Assembly (NCBI GenBank): GCA_031282405.1
Contig: JAITDU010000040.1
Location: 1-32,132 of the forward strand
DNA from: Coriobacteriales bacterium
GTDB lineage: Bacteria; Actinomycetota; Coriobacteriia; Coriobacteriales; UBA8131
DNA length: 32,132 bases
Direction: 5' to 3'
Under the pieces are notes generated by a model, which searched no databases, was not told where the DNA came from, and worked only from the letters and a program-made list of their open reading frames with translations. Shown here piece after piece: positions 1 through 9,300 of the stretch (positions are counted from its first letter, which is position 1; every line of letters begins with the position of its first letter). The position numbers and the translations under genes were made by a program.

Positions 1-19
1 CCAAATAGGGTTCGTCCAT
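1..19 (-). CDS. Small basic membrane protein, candidate type I toxin (5' end only)
   Basis: Only the first six codons (MDEPYL) are inside the window; the rest lies to the left. They are identical to the start of the complete gene at 15777-15971. The same perfect AAGGAGG ribosome binding site stands at 27-33 on the complementary strand, 7 nt before the ATG. The assignment rests on this copy relationship; whether the downstream reading frame is intact cannot be seen. If intact, it is a second active copy with a different leader hairpin (37-52), which would need a different antisense partner. Confidence 0.6.
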
Positions 20-36
20 AAGGCATCCTCCTTATC

Positions 37-52
37 TCCTCTCTATAGAGGA
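37..52 (-). promoter_or_regulatory. Leader hairpin next to the RBS, copy 1
   Basis: TCCTCT-CTAT-AGAGGA is a perfect 6-bp stem with a 4-nt loop, a few bases upstream (on minus) of the AAGGAGG ribosome binding site at 27-33. In copy 2 the same place holds a different sequence that still folds (15989-16003). A conserved fold with a changed sequence, between flanks that are nearly identical, suggests selection on an RNA structure that controls translation. Confidence 0.6.
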
Positions 53-115
53 ATCAAGAAGCGTGCCCAGAACCCTGCACGTATAGTATTGTCTCAAGGA
101 AAACTTTCAGATTTC

Positions 116-185
116 TTAACGGTGGCTTAATGAACCCTTAATTAAAACTGGACGAATCTTAACCAAAGCTTAACCACATTAAAAC
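116..185 (-). promoter_or_regulatory. Phased TTAAY box array, copy 1
   Basis: TTAAC or TTAAT begins at 116, 127, 138, 159 and 170, with a degenerate TGGAC at 149 and TTAAA at 179. The spacing is 11, 11, 11, 10, 11 and 9 bp, about one helical turn, so all boxes face one side of the DNA. The array lies upstream of the minus-strand promoter region of the small membrane gene and is kept in copy 2. Direct repeats with this spacing are typical of OmpR/PhoB-type response regulator sites; which regulator binds here is unknown. Confidence 0.5.
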
Positions 186-257
186 GGGGGGGGGGCAATG
201 ACGGAAGTCTCCATGTCCAGGCCGGATTGCCGCGTCGCTTCGCAGGCGTCCAAACGT

Positions 258-321
258 TATAATAAGTTACTTAGAGCATAATGACGGTAAATAATGATAG
301 GGTGCGCCCAACGTGTATAAT
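258..321 (+). promoter_or_regulatory. Possible padR promoter region
   Basis: Two perfect TATAAT hexamers occur at 258-263 and 316-321 in the otherwise non-coding stretch 205-458. Neither has a convincing -35 hexamer at normal spacing. The second would give a leader of about 130 nt for the regulator at 459. Nothing else was recognised between 205 and 458. Confidence 0.3.
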
Positions 322-458
322 AAGAGAGCGGTGATATGCAGAGGCTGACCTGTCATTACGCCTTAGTTCGTCATCAGCATCTTGCGATTATCGTCGTCAC
401 GCAACCAGCAGGGTGCCGCACGTAAAAATCAGAGCTGGAAGTATAGGAGAAGCCCCCT

Positions 459-890
459 ATGTGGTCTGTCTGCAAACCAAAAAATGATCAGGACCTCAAA
501 GAGTGTGCCCAACTGGGCAAAACACTCAACCGTTTGTCTCAACCCACTATCCTTACTATTTTGGCAGCCGCCGACGAACCGCTGCACGGCTACATCATCG
601 TCAAACGCGCGGCCGAGTCCCCAATGTTCGGAGGCGGCAGCCCCGATGCCACTGGCATTTATCGAACTTTAAAATCTATGGAAGAATCCGGCCTCTTGAC
701 CTCGCATTGGGATACCCCAAAAGCTGGCCCTGCTAAGCGGGCGTTTGAACTTACTGATGCCGGTCGTACGACCTTGCGGCGCTGGATAGACTCGCTGGCC
801 TGCTATCAACTTACCATCGACCGCCTGCGCCAAGAAGCGTCGACAGCCTTGGGTATCAACCTGCCACCCACTCCTGAATGCGGTGAGTGA
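459..890 (+). CDS. PadR-like winged-helix transcriptional regulator
   Basis: The 143-residue protein has a PadR-type winged helix: a helix beginning near residue 25 (LSQPTILTILAAADEPLHGY), then a segment at about 63-80 reading DATGIYRTLKSMEESGLL, and a wing ending in FELTDAGRTTLRRW (about 111-125). PadR proteins are small DNA-binding repressors, often for transporters. The ATG at 459 is preceded by AGGAG in a suitable position. The next gene, an OPT transporter, begins 64 bp after the stop on the same strand, so this protein may control it. The short C-terminal part (YQLTIDRLRQEASTALGI) could be the dimerisation helix. No ligand can be inferred. Confidence 0.8.
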   Translation: MWSVCKPKNDQDLKECAQLGKTLNRLSQPTILTILAAADEPLHGYIIVKRAAESPMFGGGSPDATGIYRTLKSMEESGLLTSHWDTPKAGPAKRAFELTDAGRTTLRRWIDSLACYQLTIDRLRQEASTALGINLPPTPECGE

Positions 891-954
891 CCTGAGCTGT
901 GTCAGATTATCCATACCCTGTTTAGCACTGGTTGACTACTAAGAACAACAGGAT

Positions 955-2811
955 ATGCGCCCCTTCAACCAACAGTTCACGCTGCGCGGCATCATCGTCG
1001 GCCTGATTGGCTGCATCATCGTCACGGCCAGTTCGGTCTACATGGCACTGAAGCTGGGGGCTTTGCCTTGGCCGATATTCTTTGTTGTACTGTTTGCCTT
1101 GTTTTCCCTGAGGCTAATCGCCCGCATGGGACGCAAAACCAACATCAACGAGGCCAACGTCTCGGCCACGATGATGAGCGCAGGGGCGATGGTAGCCGGC
1201 GGCCTGGCCTTTACGATTCCTGCCATTTATATCCTCCAGCCCAATGCCGACCTACCCCTGACAACCGTGATGTTGTGCGCCATCTGCGGCGTAGCCCTGG
1301 GTTGCGTGGGCACCGCCCTGTTCCGGCAGCACTTCATCGTCAAGAGCAAGCTGCCTTATCCCATCGGCACAGGTGCCGCACAGACCCTTAAAGCCGCCAA
1401 CGCGGGCGGGCGCAGCGCGATCTTACTGTTTGCCTCGGCGTTGATTGCCGGGCTTGTGGCAGTGGCCCGCGACCTGTTTGTCGCACTGCCACAGATGCTC
1501 TTAAGTTGGGTGAGAATACCGGGTGTGTCTTTTGGCATCATCTGCTCGCCCATGGCGCTTGCCATGGGTTTTCTGATAGGACCGCTGGCGGCCCTGGTCT
1601 GGGTCTTGGGTGGACTCATTGGCGACTTTGGCATTGTGGTCGGCGGAACTCAGATAGGACTCTGGGGCCTGGAAGATGCCTCGGGGATCAAGATGAGCCT
1701 GGGCATCGGCGTGATGATAGGTTGTGGCGTGGGCCTGATCGTCAAAACGCTTTTGGGAGTGAGAAAAACAGGCCTGCCGGCTCAAAAGCCTGCGCCTGTT
1801 CCCGAAAGCTTCACTGAGAGCGCTCCTGGAGGCACCACTGAGAGCGCACCCGCCGTGAGCGTGAGTAGAGCCCCTACCGTTGCCCCCATTGCTGCCCCTG
1901 CCGAGGACACGATCGGAACACTCGCCGCACCCGCCGAGAACACTGCTGCTGCCGATATCGTCGCTGGTGTCAAAAGCATTGCCACGATTGAGACTGCCCC
2001 TGCCGAGGACACGATCGGAACGCCTGGTGCGCCTTTCAGGATACTGCGAACCCGCTGGGCGCTGGTGGTAGCGGTGGCAGTGTTGCTGACGCTCGGCCTG
2101 ACCGGCACCATTAGCCCACCGGCAGCAATCCTGCTGGTTGCGCTGGTCTGGCTCGCCATGGTCATGTCCGCCCAGTGTACCGGTCAGGCCGGCCTCAACC
2201 CTATGGAGGTCTTTGGCATAATTGTGCTGCTGGTAATTGCGCTGTTTGCCCAGGTAGGCGGAGTCGAGGCTTTGCTGGTAGCGGCTATTACGACCGTCGC
2301 CTGTGGTTTCGTAGGAGATATGACTAATGACTTCAAAGCCGGCCACATCCTTAACACTAACCCTAAGGCACAGTGGCTGGCGGAATGCATAGGAGGCTTT
2401 ATTGGGGCGGCAATAGGGGCTCTCGTGCTGGCAGCGCTGGTAGCCGCCTACGGGCCGGAAGCCTTTGGGCCCGATAAGCCATTCGTGGCCGCTCAGGCTA
2501 CAGCTGTAGCAGCAATGATAGGCTCTATTCCCAGCTTGCCGGCCTTTCTTATCGGTCTGGCAGCAGGGTTGGTGCTCTACGTGCTCAAAGCACCCGTCAT
2601 CACGCTGGGACTGGGCATCTATTTGCCCTTCTCCCTGTCGCTGACCGTGGCCGTAGGCGCACTGGTATACCTCATTGTCAGGTGGATTTCTCCCCGTTGG
2701 AGCGCAGGCGAAGAGCCCACGGTTATCGCCTCGGGGCTTTTGGCTGGCGAGTCCATAACCGGCGTGATAATGGCACTTATGGCTGTGTCGGCAGGCTTGG
2801 GCAGCCTGTAA
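955..2811 (+). CDS. OPT-family oligopeptide transporter with internal linker
   Basis: This 618-residue polytopic membrane protein matches the OPT family (proton-coupled uptake of oligopeptides or metal chelates). The N-terminal helix plus VYMALKLGALPWPIF, the INEANVSATMMSAGAMVAGG segment (about 63-82) and LPYPIGTGAAQTLKA (133-147) are typical OPT features. The protein is somewhat short for the family. Between about residues 271 and 362 a hydrophilic Ala/Pro/Glu/Thr-rich linker separates the two membrane halves and carries APAEDTIGT twice. The ATG at 955 has only a weak ribosome binding site. The PadR-like gene just upstream is the likely regulator. The substrate cannot be told from sequence. 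Confidence 0.85.
   Translation: MRPFNQQFTLRGIIVGLIGCIIVTASSVYMALKLGALPWPIFFVVLFALFSLRLIARMGRKTNINEANVSATMMSAGAMVAGGLAFTIPAIYILQPNADLPLTTVMLCAICGVALGCVGTALFRQHFIVKSKLPYPIGTGAAQTLKAANAGGRSAILLFASALIAGLVAVARDLFVALPQMLLSWVRIPGVSFGIICSPMALAMGFLIGPLAALVWVLGGLIGDFGIVVGGTQIGLWGLEDASGIKMSLGIGVMIGCGVGLIVKTLLGVRKTGLPAQKPAPVPESFTESAPGGTTESAPAVSVSRAPTVAPIAAPAEDTIGTLAAPAENTAAADIVAGVKSIATIETAPAEDTIGTPGAPFRILRTRWALVVAVAVLLTLGLTGTISPPAAILLVALVWLAMVMSAQCTGQAGLNPMEVFGIIVLLVIALFAQVGGVEALLVAAITTVACGFVGDMTNDFKAGHILNTNPKAQWLAECIGGFIGAAIGALVLAALVAAYGPEAFGPDKPFVAAQATAVAAMIGSIPSLPAFLIGLAAGLVLYVLKAPVITLGLGIYLPFSLSLTVAVGALVYLIVRWISPRWSAGEEPTVIASGLLAGESITGVIMALMAVSAGLGSL
1892..2021 (+). repeat. 28-bp direct repeat inside the OPT linker
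   Basis: Identical 28-bp blocks lie at 1892-1919 and 1994-2021, 102 bp apart start to start, so the repeat keeps the reading frame. Each encodes APAEDTIGT. Both lie in the hydrophilic linker between the transporter's two membrane halves. Recombination between them would delete 34 codons cleanly. Confidence 0.9.
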
Positions 2812-2930
2812 CAACTACGCCACTGTATACTGCAAGTCATAGTTCGCAACAAAGCTTTCTTGCGTTTGAACGTGCACTAGAATTTGAGCTATCTAATTAG
2901 TATATAGCTATAGCATATCACTAGCTCAGC

Positions 2931-2967
2931 TCAGGTTCTCGACTACAGTTTCAGGTTCTCGACCACA
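2931..2967. repeat. 20-bp tandem duplication across a stop codon
   Basis: TCAGGTTCTCGACTACA at 2931-2947 is repeated with one change at 2951-2967. The copies are offset by 20 bp and span the end of the minus-strand gene, so its terminal VENLK coding segment recurs just after the stop, out of frame. The rest of 2812-2942, between convergent genes, shows only AT-rich imperfect hairpins and no clear terminator. Confidence 0.7.
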
Positions 2968-4786
2968 CCTACCGAGCCCAATTCGCGATAACCCAGACTG
3001 ACTGTACTGCCCACATCCACATTCAATACCTCAAAGACCGCCGGCAGGGCGCAATCGTAAATCAAGTCGTCGCCTTCTAGCTTGAGATAATAGTGCGAGT
3101 TTCCGTCGATGACTGCAGTGGCTATTCGCGCCACCACACCGCTGGTCTGCAAAAGCTCGCCCTCAACGGGGCCCTCGACTTCTATACCGTTTGTGAGCAA
3201 AAGCGCCTTGTAGGACTGTTCGCACTGCGCCAGAGTATCGCCCACCGCAACGTTTTGGTAGCGCTGGATGTCGAGCATGGCGTATTTCTTGACCAGGCCG
3301 GCATCATCTTTGAGCGCCATGAAATAGGTGGGCTGAGAATTGATGTTCAGCAGCAAAGGAAAGGTGGCGCGATACTTGAGGTTTTGTACTTGTCCTTCCG
3401 CCGAACTCATTGCCGAGGCTTCAGTCGCACCGGCAATAGCATAATAGTGCGACTCGGCGGTGCGCTGGTTTATGAGAACGAAGCCAACGATGGAATTGTC
3501 CGACACCGCAGAGGTCACCCCCGTGTAGACCCAGACATCATCGTCTTTGGCGATGTAGTTATAGCCCAGTGTGCCGTCGGTGCCCGGTGTAGTTTGCACA
3601 ACACCCTCCTGGCCCAAGATCGAGTTGAGCCAGCCATTTTTATACGAGCCATACCAGTTATACTGCTCAACGAGCAAGTCAGCCGGAAAGGCCCGGTCCA
3701 CCCACTGGGGTACCTCAGAAATATCCAGATCCTGTGTTGCGCCTGTGACGGCATCAACCATGACCACCCGAGAGATAGTCGTAGCGCCAAACAGGCCGAC
3801 CGTGCGCATCTGCACCGGGCAGATCCACCAAGGGTGTCCATCATCATCAATTTCAAATGCCTTCTCGCCAAAGATGTAAAACGGGTACGAGAGTTGGGCA
3901 TGACGGTCGATATTGCGTTCGAACGGCTCAGATTCCGAATAGCGGATAGGTTCATCCAGACGCACTATTTCGGTGTTTTGTGTGGTCATGTCAACCAGGA
4001 CATAGGCCGGCAACCCGTTGGCGTTATTCGTAAACCACTTGAAAAAATCAGCATATAACAGCGGGCTCACCCGTACCGGATGCCCCCGATAGTTGATCTG
4101 GCTGTAGAGCGGAGAGACTTCAAATTGGCTCACGTATTCGGGAATCGCGCCCATGACACGATTGCCCAAAATCACAGCCGAGGCTCGGTCGATGACGGGA
4201 ATTTCCTCGTAATTGACCTGCTTGATGTCGCTTGTGAACTCACTGGTCTCTGGAGTAAGAACCGCCGCATAGCGCTCGGCGTTACCCGGGAATATGACCG
4301 AGGAGACCACAGCTCCTAAAATCCCCACAACCACCACGGCCAGAGGAATGAGCGCCAGCCGTTTGTTGAACTTGGCCTTGGCGGCAGACTTGGAATACCG
4401 TGCGGTGCCCCGCCGGTAAGCCTGGTAACGATAGTAAAAGAAGCAGAAGCAGGGCAAAAGCACAAATATTGCCACAAACATCCAAGCGTCGGAACTCTGA
4501 ACATTAAGGGCCGGATGAAACCACCAATAGCACACAAGCAGTATCGGGATAAGGGCGATAAGGAAAATCTTGAATAACCGCCTGAACATCCTGCGCGCAT
4601 TGTCAGATACCTGGTCAACATCCAAAGACCACTGAGGCCCCTGGGATTTCCCACCGCCAGAGCGTTTGTCGCCTGAGCCACCGGAGCCGCCTGAGCCGTC
4701 GGAGCTACCGGAATCTCCGGGGTCTCCGGAACCGTCTGATCCGCCAATCTGATCTAAAAGGTCTTTCCACGTCATTTTAGGCTGTT

Positions 4787-4790
<4 letters not shown>
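2943..4790 (-). CDS. Membrane protein with large extracytoplasmic domain, function unknown
   Basis: This 615-residue protein is not one I recognise. It begins with a short cytoplasmic segment ([11 protein letters not shown]), then a Gly/Ser/Asp linker (about 16-49). Hydrophobic segments follow at about 74-92, 102-120 and 146-168. Residues from about 170 to the end form one large, mostly beta-predicted domain with many Tyr, Val and Asp, presumably outside the membrane. The ATG overlaps the TGA of the upstream hybrid kinase gene (ATGA at 4790-4787), so translation is probably coupled. As the last gene of the FIST/kinase operon it may be an output or sensory partner of the kinase, but that is inferred from position only. 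Confidence 0.75.
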
Positions 4791-6688
<1,898 letters not shown>

Positions 6689-6695
6689 TTCTCAC

Positions 6696-7850
6696 CTAAA
6701 ATACACAAACAGGGAGCGAGAAGTTATGGAACTGGTTATGCCACCGGCCATCCGCGCCTTTGATGGGGCAAACCTCGCCGCCGGCATAGTGCAGGGCGTA
6801 GGGCATCTTATCGTAAAGGCTGGCATTGACAGCAACCATCTCGTCGTCTTGATTGGGGGCGAGCATGATGTAGCGAGTAATGCAGGGTGTGAGCAGAACT
6901 CCCCTGCTCTTGTCGTCTTTAAGCAACGCATCAAGGTTGTCCTGGCCTGTGCTAAGGATGCCCTCGGAATCAATTTCGCCGATGGCCATCATCATGCCTA
7001 TAGGCGCAGGAGCGCCCAACAGCAGTGAGCCGTCGTCGTTTATCGCGTATACGGCGGTGGCCACTGGATTGTGCGATCCGGAAGGATAGAGTATGAACGG
7101 TATTGTGGTCCGATTTTCGGCACTGAGGTACAGGCCCAGGCTGTTCAGATAATCCAACACCGGCGTATCGTTGACCTTACGAAGCACACAGCCTTCGGAT
7201 TCGGTAACCGTAAAACGGCCCTGGCGGATGTTGCGATCAGGAATGTGAGTTACGGTGAACCGAGGCTCAAAGTTGCCGGAAAAAAGCGCGAGGACCAGCG
7301 CGTCTGTGTGGACATCGTCGTTGAGGAAAGTGCGACAGCCGTCATAGTTCATATTGATACCACTGGGGAGGCTGCCAAATACCGGTGCTTCTTTACAAGC
7401 GGTGTCCAGCGCCGATAGCATATCTGATGCCGAGAGCGTAAAGCTCATGGGAAAGAACGTCAGCAGCATCGTCGGCTCTTTACCTAAAGCGGCCCGTGCT
7501 TCGTCGAAGCCGGCCGCGATAGTTTTGGCATAGTGCTCATCTACGAGCGGCTTCGTAACGGCCGTAGCAAAGCTGACATCATCGCTGGTGAGTATCGTCA
7601 AGTTCAGTCGATACTGGCCGAGGTCGTTTTGGGTAGCACTGGCCATAGAGGTGCAACCGACCACATCAAAGGGCAGTTTCTCGACTAGTGCGCTGTAGAT
7701 TCCGGTCTCAAAAAAGTCATAGTAGCAATTGACTACGGCCAGCGAATTTTGCTGTAGCGCATCAAAACTAATTTGAGAAAAAAGCTCTTCCAGGGCATCG
7801 TCGACATCGTCGATCTCGGTTGTGAACGCCGTCTGCATGGAAATAGCCAT
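6696..7850 (-). CDS. FIST domain sensory protein
   Basis: The 384-residue soluble protein has FIST N- and C-terminal domains. An N-terminal VVGCTSMASA-type segment lies near 63-72 and a C-terminal ALHYAGGEVCP near 351-362, where the family usually has a GGE motif. FIST proteins are proposed small-ligand sensors, often for amino acids, and usually sit beside histidine kinases or cyclic-di-GMP enzymes. The ATG at 7850 has a strong AAGGAGG upstream. It is the first gene of a tight operon; the kinase GTG starts 7 nt after its stop. There is no DNA-binding or catalytic domain, so it likely presents the signal to the kinase. Confidence 0.85.
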   Translation of the reverse strand: MAISMQTAFTTEIDDVDDALEELFSQISFDALQQNSLAVVNCYYDFFETGIYSALVEKLPFDVVGCTSMASATQNDLGQYRLNLTILTSDDVSFATAVTKPLVDEHYAKTIAAGFDEARAALGKEPTMLLTFFPMSFTLSASDMLSALDTACKEAPVFGSLPSGINMNYDGCRTFLNDDVHTDALVLALFSGNFEPRFTVTHIPDRNIRQGRFTVTESEGCVLRKVNDTPVLDYLNSLGLYLSAENRTTIPFILYPSGSHNPVATAVYAINDDGSLLLGAPAPIGMMMAIGEIDSEGILSTGQDNLDALLKDDKSRGVLLTPCITRYIMLAPNQDDEMVAVNASLYDKMPYALHYAGGEVCPIKGADGRWHNQFHNFSLPVCVF

Positions 7851-7983
7851 GCTAACATCCTCCTTTTAAACATCGGCACTTGGGGTGGGCAAGCAGTTGA
7901 AATATCATACCCGGTAAGTATAATCCATCGGGGCAATTTATTGTGAGCATTGGCATAAAATAATGGGGTAGGGCAGCGTGTCT

Positions 7984-9195
7984 TTAGATCAGCGTCATCT
8001 GATCAGAGACAAAACTATACCAGTACTCCCAGTTAGGCGGACAATATTTTTGCGCCGCTGCCTCCGAGATAGTGTAACCGTAACCAATGGACAATCCGCG
8101 AATATGGGCGTAGATGGCACTCTCCCAGTCCGGCCAGTCGACTTGTCCCCACCCCCAGGCGTTATGTTCTCTGAACAGGTAGCGCCCTTTGGAGCTTTCC
8201 AGACAAGCGATAGCCGGACTCCACCGCGGATCAACGTTGTAGTCCCAGGCAGCGTTAGCAAAGGCGTATCCATAGCCACCCAAAGGCGAGCCAGCCAGAT
8301 AGGCATCAATGCGCGGTGCCCAGGTGTTGACAAAACTCTGCTTGTCGCTGATCTGTCCGGGGCTTCCCGGGTTGGCAGAACCAGGACCACCGCCGGGCGG
8401 GCCGACCGGCAGGGCGGCTTCTGGTGTGTGACCGTCATTGGCAGCTGCCGCAGCTGCCGCGGTAGCCGCTGCGGTCTCCTCGGCTATCCTACGGGCAGTT
8501 TCCTCGGCAACCTCGCGAGCGTTCTGCGCGTCTCGCACGGCCTGCTCGGCGCGATGCCGTTCCTCCTCAATAGCGGCCTTATCTGCCTCCAACAAAGCCT
8601 GAGCAGCTTCCAACTCTGCACTGAGTCGACCCAATTTGCCAATGTCGCTAAGAAAACTCTGGTTAACCCGCTGCGTATACTCGATATTGGCAAAGAAGTC
8701 CGATAGGCTATTCGCGCCAAATATCATATCCAAAAACATATTCGAGCTGGTCATCAACCGATAATACTCCGATGCCGCTTTGTTGCTCAGCTTACGAGCC
8801 GTAGGTAGTTGCGTGCGTATCGCCAAAATCTGGTCACTGGTCTTGGCAATCTGCTTTTCAATCTCCAGGATGCGACGGTTCGCGTCGTCGTAAACGGCCG
8901 AGGCGTCCTCGACCTGCTCTTGTAACGCGGCGATGTTGGGCATCTGCTCGTCGGCGCTCTCGTCTGGAGCATATAAGACTGAGGTTGGAGAGAAAACTGT
9001 GGACTTTGCGCGCTTGACATCCGCCGCCCGCGCGACTGAGGCGCTGGTGTCCAGTGCCCAGGCCGTTTGCGTATTGAAAGCCGAGCCCAGGCCCCATAAC
9101 ACCAGCCCGAGCGTCAAAACCATTGCCAGTGCCCCTGCAGTCAGGGCAAATGGTCGAGAAAATGACTTGCCTGGGGTGTTCGGGTTTTCTATCAT
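7984..9195 (-). CDS. Secreted coiled-coil protein with lysozyme-like C-terminal domain
   Basis: The 403-residue protein starts at the ATG at 9195, which has CAGGAG upstream; a longer open frame to 9327 runs into the divergent gene and has no support. A signal sequence (hydrophobic 17-40, possible cleavage after TAWA) is followed by a long coiled coil (about 85-245), as in PcsB or CwlO-type proteins. An Ala-rich then Pro/Gly-rich linker (245-283) leads to a C-terminal domain of about 115 residues with AIACLESSKG (Glu333, the likely catalytic acid) and HNAWGWG. It probably cuts or binds peptidoglycan during growth or division. The exact bond cleaved is not deducible. Confidence 0.75.
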   Translation of the reverse strand: MIENPNTPGKSFSRPFALTAGALAMVLTLGLVLWGLGSAFNTQTAWALDTSASVARAADVKRAKSTVFSPTSVLYAPDESADEQMPNIAALQEQVEDASAVYDDANRRILEIEKQIAKTSDQILAIRTQLPTARKLSNKAASEYYRLMTSSNMFLDMIFGANSLSDFFANIEYTQRVNQSFLSDIGKLGRLSAELEAAQALLEADKAAIEEERHRAEQAVRDAQNAREVAEETARRIAEETAAATAAAAAAANDGHTPEAALPVGPPGGGPGSANPGSPGQISDKQSFVNTWAPRIDAYLAGSPLGGYGYAFANAAWDYNVDPRWSPAIACLESSKGRYLFREHNAWGWGQVDWPDWESAIYAHIRGLSIGYGYTISEAAAQKYCPPNWEYWYSFVSDQMTLI

Positions 9196-9223
9196 GGAAC
9201 AAGAGTCTCCTGCGACGTTTAGT

Positions 9224-9251
9224 TTGCTTTTGAGATAAGTAATTATATCAT
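9224..9251 (+). promoter_or_regulatory. Divergent promoter region, ABC exporter / coiled-coil hydrolase
   Basis: For the + gene, TTGCTT (9224-9229) and TATCAT (9246-9251) are separated by 16 bp, giving a leader of about 43 nt. On minus, a perfect TATAAT lies at 9247-9242, overlapping the + strand -10 site, and would serve the hydrolase gene. The two promoters therefore share DNA and may exclude each other. The minus -35 site is poor. Confidence 0.5.
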
Positions 9252-9300
9252 ACGGTAAAGTCGCACCTATCCGCACAGCCCTTCTATTGAGGATGCCCTT

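Larger units (their letters stand above)
1..204 (-). repeat. Repeated element, copy 1 (truncated by window edge)
   Basis: About 204 bp nearly identical to 15953-16157. It is non-coding except for the first codons of the small basic membrane gene at its left edge. It carries, on minus, the TTAAY box array, the presumed promoter, the leader hairpin, the Shine-Dalgarno and the start codon. The two copies match almost base for base from position 53 to about 180 but differ in the leader hairpin at 37-52. The matching right boundary, at a shared ACGG, is followed by unrelated sequence in the two copies. The left part, including the convergent RNA gene, lies outside the window. Confidence 0.9.

Noticed and set aside
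1-204. Insertion sequence or MITE explanation for the repeated element
   Set aside because: No terminal inverted repeats, target duplications or transposase are visible; the conserved parts are a gene, RNA hairpins and promoters. Mobility of another kind is not excluded.
1501-2814. 437-codon open frame on minus, antisense to the OPT transporter
   Set aside because: It lies wholly inside a well-supported membrane transporter gene; its composition (many Cys, Gln, Arg, His) is that of a reverse-strand shadow and it has no ribosome binding site.
3093-4058. 321-codon open frame on + opposite the membrane protein gene
   Set aside because: Composition is that of a shadow and the minus gene fits a tight operon with translational coupling.
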